From JAJCYL01 sp965206015 (GTDB lineage Bacteria; Bacteroidota; Bacteroidia; Cytophagales; Cyclobacteriaceae): DNA of 64,000 nt. The notes below the pieces were generated by a model. It was given only the letters and a program-made list of their open reading frames with translations. It was not told the DNA's origin and ran no database searches. The position numbers were made by a program, and so were the translations under genes. Shown piece by piece: positions 48,593 to 56,675 of this stretch. The DNA is taken from contig CBDBIW010000002.1 of the NCBI GenBank assembly GCA_965206015.1, positions 358,373-422,372 of the forward strand. Direction: 5' to 3'. Each line of letters starts with the position of its first letter. The stretch's first letter is position 1.

Positions 48593-49462
48593 ATGGCAAG
48601 GAAAGATTCAGAGAAACCGAAGGAAATCATACAGTCCTATCTTGTTACGAGTGCTCGATACGATTTCAATGTTTATGAGAAGCGCGGAGATCGAACGATA
48701 ACGATGCCTATATCTAAATTTCTAACGGTTGAAAATGACAAGAACCATTACAGAATCAAAAAAGCACTTTATAGATTGAGAAACACAACAAATGAAGTGA
48801 ATAATGAAGGTATATGGGCTGTCTACGGAATTATTGAAAAACCGGAAATACTCAAAAATTGTGAATCTGTCCGATTTGAATTAAGTAAGCATTTATATAG
48901 GGATTTACTGGATTTTGCCAAAGGCTACACCCAATATGAGCTACAGGTAGCGTTCAACTTCCGCAGTCAATACACTATGCGGTTCTATGAGCTGGTCAGC
49001 CGCAGCAATCGCCCTTTCCTCACCTATTCGATTGACAAACTGCGGGAAATGTTCCTGCTTGAAGACTGTTATCAAGACACAAATAGATTTATAGCAAAAG
49101 TCATTTTGCCTGCCCAGAAGGAACTCAAAGAAAGTAAATCCGCCTACTGGTTTGATTATGAGAAAATCAAAGAAGGCCGAGCGTTCAAGTATATCAGATT
49201 CCAGATACACTATCGCCCGCAACATGATATAAAAATCCCTCAACAGACCTCTATCCGGTGGGACGTAAACAAAGAGTTCCTAACCCTGTTGAACAACTCC
49301 CTGGATACCGGAGACAAGAACTGGAAGCCACACCGGGAACTGCTCAGGAAAGCTCAAAACATTGATTATAACGAAATAAAGAAGATAATCAGAAAAGCCC
49401 GGGAGGCAAACAACCCGGTCGGATATGCCGTTAATTCTTTCAGGAAACAGACAAACAGTTAG
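48593..49462 (+). CDS. Rep_3-family plasmid replication initiator
   Basis: 289 residues. LVTSARYDFNVYEKR near the start, WAVYGIIEKPEILKN, and YTQYELQVAFNFRSQYTMRF with YELVSRSN match the two winged helices of Rep_3 (RepB/RepE-like) initiators; the C-terminal part (VNKEFLTLLNN, IKKIIRKAREANNPVGYAVN) is usual. It is thought to bind iterons and open an origin. It is followed 3 bp later by two small membrane genes. The gene is intact, though the neighbouring DNA is chromosomal, suggesting an integrated plasmid or a phage-borne initiator. Confidence 0.85.
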   Translation: MARKDSEKPKEIIQSYLVTSARYDFNVYEKRGDRTITMPISKFLTVENDKNHYRIKKALYRLRNTTNEVNNEGIWAVYGIIEKPEILKNCESVRFELSKHLYRDLLDFAKGYTQYELQVAFNFRSQYTMRFYELVSRSNRPFLTYSIDKLREMFLLEDCYQDTNRFIAKVILPAQKELKESKSAYWFDYEKIKEGRAFKYIRFQIHYRPQHDIKIPQQTSIRWDVNKEFLTLLNNSLDTGDKNWKPHRELLRKAQNIDYNEIKKIIRKAREANNPVGYAVNSFRKQTNS

Positions 49463-49465
49463 ATC

Positions 49466-49735
49466 ATGAAGACAAATGATTTAGAAATACCGTTACTCAC
49501 CATTGCCAGCGTGTTTACACTGGAATTTCTTAATTCCTGGTTAGGTGTAGGTGTTGCTTTTGGTCTGCTGGTTTTTACTATCATCCGCATTATTCAGGCA
49601 TTAAGAAACTGGAATCAGGGAAAAAATGAAGAAAGGCGAGCGAAAGAAAAACGAATAGAAGAGCATGAACAACACGAATTGAAAATGAAGCTCCTACAGA
49701 AAGAGCTGGAAGAAAAAGAACGGAAAAAGCACTAG
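49466..49735 (+). CDS. Small membrane / charged coiled-coil protein, paralog 1
   Basis: 89 residues. Two hydrophobic segments (about 8-22 and 28-44) are followed by a highly charged helix that ends in KMKLLQKELEEKERKKH. The same 17-residue ending closes the next gene. It begins 3 bp after the Rep stop. I recognise no family. Confidence 0.65.
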   Translation: MKTNDLEIPLLTIASVFTLEFLNSWLGVGVAFGLLVFTIIRIIQALRNWNQGKNEERRAKEKRIEEHEQHELKMKLLQKELEEKERKKH

Positions 49736-49762
49736 CAAACAAAAAGGACTTTTAACAGTGAA

Positions 49763-50050
49763 ATGAGAGATACAACAGGAACACTTCTGGTAGCCTTCCT
49801 GGGGCTGATCGGAATAGAATTGATTCAGGGATGGACGGCAGTCATCGTTGGAGCCGTCACCGTTATGTTCATCGTCTTTAGAATCATCATGGGAATGAAG
49901 AAAGACAAAAGAGAAAAAGAGAGGCGAGCGGAAGAACATGCCAGAAGAGAAGAAGAACATGCCAGAAGAGCGGAAGAACATGCCAAACACAAGTTAGAGA
50001 TGAAGCTCCTACAGAAAGAGCTGGAAGAAAAAGAACGGAAAAAGCACTAA
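49763..50050 (+). CDS. Small membrane / charged coiled-coil protein, paralog 2
   Basis: 95 residues. Two hydrophobic segments (about 8-22 and 26-42) precede a charged helix with an internal repeat (RREEEHARRAEEHA) and the same ending as its neighbour (EMKLLQKELEEKERKKH). The tandem pair clearly arose by duplication. The arrangement suggests membrane-anchored helical partners, possibly for partition or phage membrane functions, but this is not established. Confidence 0.65.
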   Translation: MRDTTGTLLVAFLGLIGIELIQGWTAVIVGAVTVMFIVFRIIMGMKKDKREKERRAEEHARREEEHARRAEEHAKHKLEMKLLQKELEEKERKKH

Positions 50051-50150
50051 CAAACAAAATATTGAGGTTTTTCAAAAAGTCCGAAGGACGCCGCTTAATT
50101 TGATGGGTTCTTGAAGGGGGTCGACCTTCATGCCCCGGTCAAAGCCTCAG

Positions 50151-50260
50151 CATATGATACTCCGCAGCATACCAGGGATAGCACAAACAAAGCCTCTGGG
50201 GAACTTTTAGCAACAGGGAGGTAAAATACCCCGTGAAAGGGAGATCGTCGCTCAGAAGGC
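50151..50260 (+). repeat. 110-nt structured repeat element, copy A
   Basis: Starts CATATGATACTCCGCAG and ends CTCAGAAGGC. It contains the self-pairing GGTAAAATACC and a CCC/GGG hairpin, followed by GGGAGATCGTCG. Copy B (50409-50518) has the same length and about 85% identity by eye. It may encode a structured RNA or bind an initiator. Confidence 0.75.
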
Positions 50261-50408
50261 TTTTGCGGTCAGTCTTTTATTTTTTTTATTCGTCGGAAAT
50301 CTTTGTATTAAAGTGTGAGACAAGTATGGAGAGCTACCAGCATAGACAGAATCAACTATCATCTGCAGTCATCCACCCGCTTCTACATTACAATTGATAC
50401 AGGGAAAA

Positions 50409-50518
50409 CATATGATACTCTGTAGAGCCATACCAGGGAGCACACACAGAGCCTATAGGGAACTTTTAGCAATAGGGAGGTAAAATACCCATAAAAGGGA
50501 GATCATCGCTCGGAAGGC
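50409..50518 (+). repeat. 110-nt structured repeat element, copy B
   Basis: Starts CATATGATACTCTGTAGAG and ends CTCGGAAGGC, 258 bp after copy A and in the same orientation. The GGTAAAATACC motif and the CCC-loop-GGG hairpin are kept, while the loop sequence differs. CCTAT/ATAGG can pair here across the conserved GGAACTTTTAGC segment. Confidence 0.75.
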
Positions 50519-50612
50519 TGTTATTAATCGTTAGGTTAATTAGTTCGTATGAATTTTCTAGGCAGCATACTAGGGGGTGTCACACGAGATGTAAATATGC
50601 TTGTCGTATGAA

Positions 50613-50808
50613 ATGCCGTCTGATACCATGCAAAAGGCGATTTTTGAAAATGATTCTCATACAAAGGGGAAAAAATGAGAATAAATGAGTAGTGAATGAC
50701 TATCGAATGACGGGGTTTCTCTCCTGAATGAGCCGCATATCTTACCGAATGGGAGCGAATGACCCTAATATGCTACAACATGCCGTCTGATACCCTGCAA
50801 AGGGCGAT
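50613..50808 (+). repeat. Pair of 29-nt direct repeats
   Basis: ATGCCGTCTGATACC followed by (A/C)TGCAAA(A/G)GGCGAT occurs at 50613-50641 and 50780-50808 with two mismatches. The second contains the hairpin CCCT/AGGG. The first is directly preceded by TTGTCGTATG (50601-50610), the same motif as the 11-bp iterons. Confidence 0.75.
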
Positions 50809-50931
50809 CTTCTAAAGCATCCATCCAACCTTCTAAAGCACCCATCCAGCGCAAATATACCGCCCGTCTGCTGTAAATACCCCCGAACATCCTGCGACAC
50901 TCCATACAGAATGTAACGAAATATCCCGTGC

Positions 50932-50998
50932 TTGTCGTATGGTTGTCGTATGGTTGTCGTGTGGTTGTCGTGTGGTTGTCGTGTATGGTTTTCGTATG
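50932..50998 (+). repeat. 11-bp iteron array (TTGTCGTRTGG)
   Basis: Five head-to-tail copies (50932, 50943, 50954, 50965, 50976), the fifth with a 2-bp insertion, then a degenerate sixth. The 11-bp period puts each unit on the same face of the helix, as in Rep-binding iterons. A seventh copy lies at 50601. Confidence 0.85.
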
Positions 50999-51258
50999 CG
51001 AATATTGGAAAAGTGCAATTTTATAGAAGAGAAGGATTGCTAATTAATTGTATTATTCCATGTTTTTAAGGGTGTACTGCGCTCCTTGTAGATATTCAGT
51101 GAAAAGTACCCCCCCCCCTAAAACAAATAGTACATAAAAAGGGCAAAGCCAAAAAGGGCTAAAAACGCAATTTAAACACCAATAAAGGGCGATTTTGACG
51201 CAAATAAGGTGACCCCCCAATAAAAAAACGACATACAAAAATTCCCGTTTTTTGGATT

Positions 51259-51327
51259 GGTTGTTCTTATTGGTTGTTCAAATGGTTGTTCACTTTCATG
51301 AGAAAATCACGTGATAAAGGAACAACC
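51259..51327. promoter_or_regulatory. GGTTGTTC repeat cluster near the prophage left side
   Basis: GGTTGTTC at 51259-51266, 51272-51279 and 51284-51291, and the inverted copy GAACAACC at 51320-51327. The GGTTGT core is shared with the iteron array. They could bind Rep or be MuA-type end sites of the phage. Their position just beyond the repressor gene is where a Mu-like left end is expected. Confidence 0.5.
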
Positions 51328-51515
51328 ATTGCCCTTTTTTGGACTTAAAACGCCAAAAAACGGAGATAAAACGCCCGAACTTCCCCCTTTTGAATGGTAT
51401 TCCTCCGATAACTTCCCCTGAGTATTGAATGAGTATTTAATTTAAAATACTGATTACCAGATAGTTAAATTAAAACTATCTAAAATAGACTCAGGAGAAA
51501 CCTGTACAATTTGTT

Positions 51516-52304
51516 TTATTTTTTGCCTTTGAGCTGCTGAATGTCGGTTTTTAGCTGCTGGATATCTGCCCGTACGTCATCGTGGTAGTTTCTAAAATCA
51601 TACGACCAGCGGCAGAAGGCCTTGAAAATACCCAGGATACGGTTTTTTGCCCGGTTGTACGGGGGGTAGACGGGGTTATCGGAGACGATCTGCCAGTCTT
51701 CACCCAGGCGATAGAGCCGCTTGCAAAGCACCCCGTCTGTGTCTTCTACAATAATATAAGTATACCCGTCTTTCACATCATTTACATCATTGATCTGATT
51801 GCCTGCCACGAAATCTAAGTGGCGGATGGTGGGGTGCATGCTGTCTCCATTGATCTGGAAGGCCACATTTAGCCCCCCAGGAGCATTGGGCAGGTGGATA
51901 GCGGGGAGCTGCTCCAGGGCTTTGGTGCTTTCCATCAGGCTGCCGAAGCCTGCCGAGGCGTGTACATCGGCTATCAGTGTATTGGTTTTGGCCGCTTGCG
52001 GATTGATCTCGATGATGTTTACCGACGCTGCGGGCACTCCTTTATATACAGGTGCAGGATCTGACACAGCCGAAGGCTTTTCTTCCTCTTCCAGTCGCAT
52101 AGGTTCCCGCCCATTAATAAGCCAATTAAGATTCACTCCTTCACATTTTGTGAATATTAGGTCGTAATCTAAGCTCCCTCTATGATACCAATTGGATAAA
52201 GTATTTGGTTTGACACCCAATAGTTTTGCTAAATCTGCGTTGGATCTAATTTTCTCTTTTTCTTTTATTCTATTGAGAATCAATGCTCTACGATATTTTT
52301 TCAC
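51516..52304 (-). CDS. Phage CI-like repressor with S24 peptidase domain
   Basis: 262 residues. N-terminal helix-turn-helix (NADLAKLLGVKPNTLSNWYH), a linker, and an S24/LexA-like domain with INGDSMHPTI (catalytic Ser) and VLCKRLYRL (catalytic Lys), so it is likely inactivated by RecA-stimulated self-cleavage. The C-terminus has a repeated coiled-coil segment (ADIQQLKTDIQQLKGKK). The start is GTG 52304. It sits divergent to the phage early genes, the classical lysogeny switch. Confidence 0.88.
   Translation of the reverse strand: MKKYRRALILNRIKEKEKIRSNADLAKLLGVKPNTLSNWYHRGSLDYDLIFTKCEGVNLNWLINGREPMRLEEEEKPSAVSDPAPVYKGVPAASVNIIEINPQAAKTNTLIADVHASAGFGSLMESTKALEQLPAIHLPNAPGGLNVAFQINGDSMHPTIRHLDFVAGNQINDVNDVKDGYTYIIVEDTDGVLCKRLYRLGEDWQIVSDNPVYPPYNRAKNRILGIFKAFCRWSYDFRNYHDDVRADIQQLKTDIQQLKGKK
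52141..52153. promoter_or_regulatory. Third operator candidate, inside the repressor gene
   Basis: TCACATTTTGTGA is a palindrome matching the CACAnnnTGTG sites at 52302 and 52334. Its centre lies 160 bp from the first operator, about 15 helical turns, which could permit repressor looping. Confidence 0.4.
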
Positions 52305-52344
52305 AAAATGTGTATTTATTATTTGCTTATATTCACAATATGTG
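52301..52344. promoter_or_regulatory. Repressor operators and early promoter region
   Basis: Two CACAnnnTGTG palindromes: CACAAAATGTG (52302-52312, overlapping the repressor GTG) and CACAATATGTG (52334-52344), centres 32 bp (three turns) apart. They lie between the divergent repressor and the first early gene (52380), the expected place for lytic/lysogenic control. Confidence 0.6.
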
Positions 52345-52379
52345 TTTAATATTGCCCTGTACTTACAATCGTAAAGCTA

Positions 52380-52610
52380 ATGATAATAAAAAAGGAACAC
52401 CCAGCAAACAGATACCCCAGGATCAACCTTTCAGACCCTCACCGGGTGGTGATCTATCAGGAATTTCCGGTGAGCCGTCAGACGGTAAACGATGCGCTGA
52501 AGTACCACAACAATTCTGAGACGGCACAAGCCATTCGCAAACGGGCATTGGACCTACTCAGGGAAGAGGTGAAGAGGGTAGATGAATTAATCAAACAGGA
52601 AGCACGATGA
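52380..52610 (+). CDS. Small early phage protein, putative DNA-binding regulator
   Basis: 76 residues. It contains RVVIYQEFPVSRQTVNDALK, which resembles a helix-turn-helix, followed by a basic/acidic helical tail. It is the first gene after the operator, where Mu carries ner. I cannot confirm homology to Ner. Its stop overlaps the next start. Confidence 0.55.
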   Translation: MIIKKEHPANRYPRINLSDPHRVVIYQEFPVSRQTVNDALKYHNNSETAQAIRKRALDLLREEVKRVDELIKQEAR

Positions 52611-52987
52611 ACACTGAACTATTCCAACACGAAGATTTTGGCGATATCCGTATGCAGCAGGTAGACGGTGAGCCGTGGTTTGTGGCCAAAGACCTGTGCC
52701 ATGCCCTTGATATGAGTAATGTACACGATGCAACAAAAGAATTAAATCCTTCAGAAAAGGGGTTCGATTCAATAGATATCGCTGGAAGCGGAGGCAGGGA
52801 AGCAGTGCTGATAGTGAGTGAGTCAGGCTTATACCAGATCATTTTAAAGAAGTTGAATGACGAGGTGAGTAAAAGCCGGAAGGCCATCCTCAAGATCAAT
52901 GAGAGGCTTGAAAAGATAGACAGGCTGGCGGCACACCTGGTCATGAGGAGGCCGGACTACCCCGATTTTTTAACCCCGGCACCCTGA
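52607..52987 (+). CDS. BRO-N domain phage protein, antirepressor-like
   Basis: 126 residues with the BRO-N fold: FGDIRMQQVDGEPWFVAKDL, then ALDMSNVHDATKEL and LIVSESGLYQIILKKLN. BRO-N proteins bind DNA and often act as antirepressors in prophages. The C-terminus is a short helix, with no KilA-type extension. It overlaps the preceding gene by 4 bp. Confidence 0.82.
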   Translation: MNTELFQHEDFGDIRMQQVDGEPWFVAKDLCHALDMSNVHDATKELNPSEKGFDSIDIAGSGGREAVLIVSESGLYQIILKKLNDEVSKSRKAILKINERLEKIDRLAAHLVMRRPDYPDFLTPAP

Positions 52988-52990
52988 TCA

Positions 52991-53284
52991 ATGAAAAAAC
53001 GGATGAAGCTGGGCACCAGGCTTGCCATGTCAGGAAACCCGGTAAAGGTTCCTGACAAGCTGGTAGACAAGATGCTCTGGTATGAGCGGGAGTTAACTGA
53101 AGCTCACAAGATCCTTTTGTGGGTTTCCGATTCAAACGATGCTGCGCTGATCAGGGCGAGGTATTCAAAAAAGACAGAGCGTTTAACGCATGAGTTAGGA
53201 CTTGTGTACAAGCAGATAAACGCCTGTCTGCCTGTACAACCGGGGTATGAGGATTTTGTAGAGAGTAGTGTAGATAATGCATGA
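52991..53284 (+). CDS. Small phage protein of unknown function
   Basis: 97 residues, mostly helical (KLVDKMLWYERELTEAHKIL). The stop overlaps the start of the MuA gene (ATGA), so translation is coupled. No family is recognised. By position it belongs to the early transposition operon. Confidence 0.6.
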   Translation: MKKRMKLGTRLAMSGNPVKVPDKLVDKMLWYERELTEAHKILLWVSDSNDAALIRARYSKKTERLTHELGLVYKQINACLPVQPGYEDFVESSVDNA

Positions 53285-55437
53285 AAAAGCCGGGGACCAT
53301 ATCGCGGAGCAGGCTACTGAAATTTCTTGGCATCAGGCACAACAGCCTTTCGGGTCGCATCAAACGCGGCTGGGGGAAGCAGGTGCCCAACCCGGACTAT
53401 AACGGGAGGAACGACAGGTATCTGGTGCTGATAGAGAGCATCCGTGATGAGGCGGTACGGGAACGGCTAAAGGGCATGTTTTCGGAGACGGACAAGACGC
53501 AGTCCCTGTCGCTGGAAGAGGCAAAACAAGCGGGTGGATCGGTACTGGAGCGGACCGTACTGGAGGGTACGGTCAGGCACCTGGCTACGAACTCAGGCTA
53601 CCTTTGCGAGCATTTTTTGCAGGAAATGGAGAAGACCTTTCAAAGCTATGCGGGCTATTATATAGGCTACAAGCTGTCGCCTGCCCGGCTTAAAATGTAC
53701 GCCCGTACAGCGGCGTTTGCGGTGATTGTCCAGCGGATGTACACTATGCTGGAAGCCGAAGTGAAGGGGAAAGACTTCAAGGCGTATGAGAATGCTTTTT
53801 ACGCAAATCTTTTCGCAGTGGTCCTGACTTATAAAGAGCCGTTGCAAATTATCTGTCCGGGTTCTTATGTGCGTTTTACACAGTGGGTGAGGGACAAGCT
53901 CTCTGCCGACTTTGCCCACACGCCTGCCGATGAGCTTGTGCGGGTAAAAAACGCTAAAAACAAGGCACGTCAAAAGACACAGGAGACGCAAAAAGAGGTG
54001 ATCAACCAGTGGTATGGCCAGGGGCTTACCGGGCGGCAGATTCATGAAAAGCTGAAGGTAGTGTCTGAAAAAGAGGGTTGGCCGGAGCTTTCGCAAGGGA
54101 CGGTGTACCGGCACATTAACGCGAGTGAAAACGACACGTCGCTCAGGCGTCACGGGAAGCTGGATTTTATCAATAACAGGGTTCCGGCCATCAGCCGGAG
54201 CCTGCCGGTTAAAAAGAATGAGATTTGGGGTGTAGATGCTACCGCCCATGATGAGTTGGTGAACTGGAAGGGGAAAGTACAGAAGCAACTCTGGGTGTGC
54301 CGTGTGTTCGATTACGGGACGATGCGGCTGCTGGGTTCCAGCACTTCTTATCGCTCCGAAGACGGTAAAATGACTACCGGAGCGATAGCCCGGGCGGTCC
54401 GGTTCTGCGGACATGCGCCCGAGTTCATCAATATGGACCGGGGCCCGGCTTATCATTATACAGCGGAGTGGTGTGAGAAGCGTCATATCCGTGTGATGGC
54501 CTCGGAGGCAGGCAGGGCAAGATCCAAGCTGATTGAGCAGCTGCTTGGCCAGCTGAGGTATTATAACATGACGCTGGACGGCTATGTGGGCCAGAACCGG
54601 ACCGCCCGGATGCTGGACAGCAAAGTATCGGGGGACCGCTACGATGAAGCTAAAAGATCGGCTCCGGGCTATACGGAGGCAGTACGCCACGCCGTAGAGG
54701 ATACGCAGGCGGCCTGGAACAGTCATGTGATTAAAAAATCAGGTAAAACGCCCGATGAGCTATGGGCAGAAAAAGAAAGCCATACGGGTGTGTTAGCACC
54801 GGTCGTTCTGGCAGGCTACTACGGTCACCAGCATCAGGTGAAGCCGGGCCTTGGCGGGCTGACGGTTCACCGGGACCTGGAGGAGATGACTTTTTTCCCG
54901 GCGGTGGATACGGGGAAGGCCCGTACGGCGGCAGTTTATTTTTTCAAGAAACATTTCAAAAGGGAGCGTGGGAGAAAGCGGCTGACGGTGTGCTGTCCGG
55001 ACGGTTATACTGTGGCTTATGTGTTTGACAAGCCGCTGGCAGAAGGTGGATGTCACCTGATGACGATGCCCAGGAAGCCTGAAGTGGCCCTGGTGGCCGG
55101 GACGAAGGCGGAACGTGAATTATTGTCACAATTCCAGGCCTTTCAGAAAGCGTATTCAACCCGTGCAGAAGAGACCCTTGAACAAGCGGCAGCAGTGTAC
55201 GGAGGGCACGTGGATCATGCGTTTTTCGAGGCGGTAAAAGCCGAAAAATACACGGGTCAGAGCCGACAATTACACCCGGAGAGCAAGGCATTCTTACGAC
55301 TGGAGGATAGCGGCCTTGTGGACGGGGACGGGGTGATCCATGAGGAAAGCCCGGCCTTTGAATATGAAGACAAAACAGACCCGGATACCGGGGAGGTTGT
55401 TACCATCAGAAAGTTAAAAATGAAAAATGCCCAATGA
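53281..55437 (+). CDS. MuA-like DDE transposase
   Basis: 718 residues. The N-terminal region has a MuA-type DNA-binding wing (SGRIKRGWGKQVPNPDYNGR), an HTH segment around 240-285, and the RNase H-like core: EIWGVDATAHDELV (first Asp), FINMDRGPAYHYTAEW (second Asp) and RSKLIEQLLGQL (Glu). A beta-barrel C-terminal domain follows. It cuts and joins the phage ends during replicative transposition with the MuB-like ATPase encoded next, which it overlaps by 11 bp. Confidence 0.92.
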   Translation: MKKPGTISRSRLLKFLGIRHNSLSGRIKRGWGKQVPNPDYNGRNDRYLVLIESIRDEAVRERLKGMFSETDKTQSLSLEEAKQAGGSVLERTVLEGTVRHLATNSGYLCEHFLQEMEKTFQSYAGYYIGYKLSPARLKMYARTAAFAVIVQRMYTMLEAEVKGKDFKAYENAFYANLFAVVLTYKEPLQIICPGSYVRFTQWVRDKLSADFAHTPADELVRVKNAKNKARQKTQETQKEVINQWYGQGLTGRQIHEKLKVVSEKEGWPELSQGTVYRHINASENDTSLRRHGKLDFINNRVPAISRSLPVKKNEIWGVDATAHDELVNWKGKVQKQLWVCRVFDYGTMRLLGSSTSYRSEDGKMTTGAIARAVRFCGHAPEFINMDRGPAYHYTAEWCEKRHIRVMASEAGRARSKLIEQLLGQLRYYNMTLDGYVGQNRTARMLDSKVSGDRYDEAKRSAPGYTEAVRHAVEDTQAAWNSHVIKKSGKTPDELWAEKESHTGVLAPVVLAGYYGHQHQVKPGLGGLTVHRDLEEMTFFPAVDTGKARTAAVYFFKKHFKRERGRKRLTVCCPDGYTVAYVFDKPLAEGGCHLMTMPRKPEVALVAGTKAERELLSQFQAFQKAYSTRAEETLEQAAAVYGGHVDHAFFEAVKAEKYTGQSRQLHPESKAFLRLEDSGLVDGDGVIHEESPAFEYEDKTDPDTGEVVTIRKLKMKNAQ

Positions 55438-56440
55438 CCCTGCCTGCGGCAGGAATGGAAACCGTATCATGAAAATCGGGAATACTATGGAAGAAGTAAC
55501 TATGAAAGAAGAAACCGCACACCAGCCCGGGGCTGTGAATGGATTACAACACAGGGCGAAAACAATGCTTGACCAGGTGAGTCATAGCAAGCATTTGAAT
55601 AATGAGGTGTTGTCCTCGATAGTGGGACGCGGACGCTCGACGGTGAGCGAGATCAGAAACGGAAAGAAGGCGTATAGCGAGGGGGTGTTGAACCAGATCA
55701 TTAATCGCTTGTCGGCTTACCTGCCCGATGAAATCCGTCCGACTTCCCAGTCCTCCATGTTGCAAAAGATATGCGAGGGGTGCCTGGCAGAGGTGGACCT
55801 TAGAATGGTCACCGGGGACACCGGACTGGGCAAGACGATGGTATTAAAAGATTTTTCGGCAAATACGGTGCAAGCCTGGTACCTGAAAATTGGCCAGTCG
55901 ATGACCCAGACGATGTTTTTAAAACGAGTGGCACTCGCCATAGGCTGCAAGGTACTGCACTACCGGCGGGATCATATTTTCGGGCAAATTGGAAATCGTT
56001 TGGACGAAAAGGGCAGAATGGTGCTCCTGATAGACGAGTGCGAGGTGTTATCGATGGCGACGCTGAAGGTGGTCAAACACCTTCATAATGCTTTTGAAGG
56101 CAGCCTGGGCATTGTGGTGGCGGGCGTACCGTCGCTCAAACTGCGCCTGATGCGCATGGGCGGGATTGATGCAAAAGATTACCAGTTGATCAGGCCGTCC
56201 AATGAGTACACGACGCTGTTCCGACGGTGCAAATTCTTTCAACTTGGCCAGATACAGCCTTCGGATGTGAGATGTTTTACCGGCGGTTACGGGTCAGTGC
56301 CCAAAAAGGTGGTGAACTATTTATTCAAGCGATGCTGGAACTACGACTACCTGGTGAAGCTGCTGGAGAAAGCCCGCCGGATGCAGGTGGACTTCTCTAC
56401 GGTGATGGTAGAGGATCTGGACAAGATAACGATTTATTGA
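55427..56440 (+). CDS. MuB-like AAA+ target-activator ATPase
   Basis: 337 residues. An N-terminal helix-turn-helix (VLSSIVGRGRSTVSEIRNGK) precedes an AAA+ core with Walker A GDTGLGKT and Walker B MVLLIDE. It is expected to bind target DNA and stimulate the MuA-like transposase. The frame overlaps the MuA stop by 11 bp; ATG 55470 or 55502 are alternative starts inside a poorly conserved leader. Confidence 0.88.
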   Translation: MPNDPACGRNGNRIMKIGNTMEEVTMKEETAHQPGAVNGLQHRAKTMLDQVSHSKHLNNEVLSSIVGRGRSTVSEIRNGKKAYSEGVLNQIINRLSAYLPDEIRPTSQSSMLQKICEGCLAEVDLRMVTGDTGLGKTMVLKDFSANTVQAWYLKIGQSMTQTMFLKRVALAIGCKVLHYRRDHIFGQIGNRLDEKGRMVLLIDECEVLSMATLKVVKHLHNAFEGSLGIVVAGVPSLKLRLMRMGGIDAKDYQLIRPSNEYTTLFRRCKFFQLGQIQPSDVRCFTGGYGSVPKKVVNYLFKRCWNYDYLVKLLEKARRMQVDFSTVMVEDLDKITIY

Positions 56441-56658
56441 AGTTGAACAAGCAGGAGATCATATCGGAGAGAAACAAGAGCATTTGTGAAGACTTCAAAA
56501 GGATTCACGACAAAAGAGGTTTGCGATTGAACCTTACCCTGAAAAAACTGGCCAGAAAATACGGACTGATGCCTAATTATATCTGGCGGATTGTTTCGGG
56601 CAAGATAGACGCCCGCTATAAAGTAAAAACATCACCGGACAAAATAAAGGATGTCTGA
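56437..56658 (+). CDS. Small HTH-like phage protein
   Basis: 73 residues starting at TTG 56437, which overlaps the MuB stop as TTGA; TTG 56443 is also possible. LTLKKLARKYGLMPNYIWRI looks like a helix-turn-helix with a basic tail. It may be a regulator. No ATG is available in frame. Confidence 0.55.
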   Translation: MKLNKQEIISERNKSICEDFKRIHDKRGLRLNLTLKKLARKYGLMPNYIWRIVSGKIDARYKVKTSPDKIKDV

Positions 56659-56675
56659 TGCATGCAAAATGAAGA

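Larger units (their letters stand above)
50051..51515. other. 1.4-kb gene-free, repeat-rich, origin-like region
   Basis: No convincing open frame on either strand. It holds two 110-nt repeats, two 29-nt repeats, GAATGA-like repeats (50672-50765), an 11-bp iteron array, an orphan IS1-end-like motif (51034-51050), a C9 run near 51110 and GGTTGTTC repeats. It lies between the Rep module and the prophage repressor and is a good candidate for a replication origin and/or the left end of the prophage. Confidence 0.7.

Noticed and set aside
50051..51515. Retron-like msr/msd for the 110-nt repeats
   Set aside because: No reverse transcriptase gene lies nearby; Rep_3 is not an RT.
53593..54726. A 377-codon minus-strand frame opposite the MuA-like gene
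   Set aside because: The plus-strand frame carries the clear transposase motifs; the opposite frame is a by-product of GC-rich codon use and resembles no family.
56227..56436. Upstream extension of the small HTH gene inside the MuB gene
   Set aside because: The ATG-started frame of 143 codons overlaps 210 bp of conserved MuB coding sequence; the TTG overlapping the MuB stop is a more likely start.
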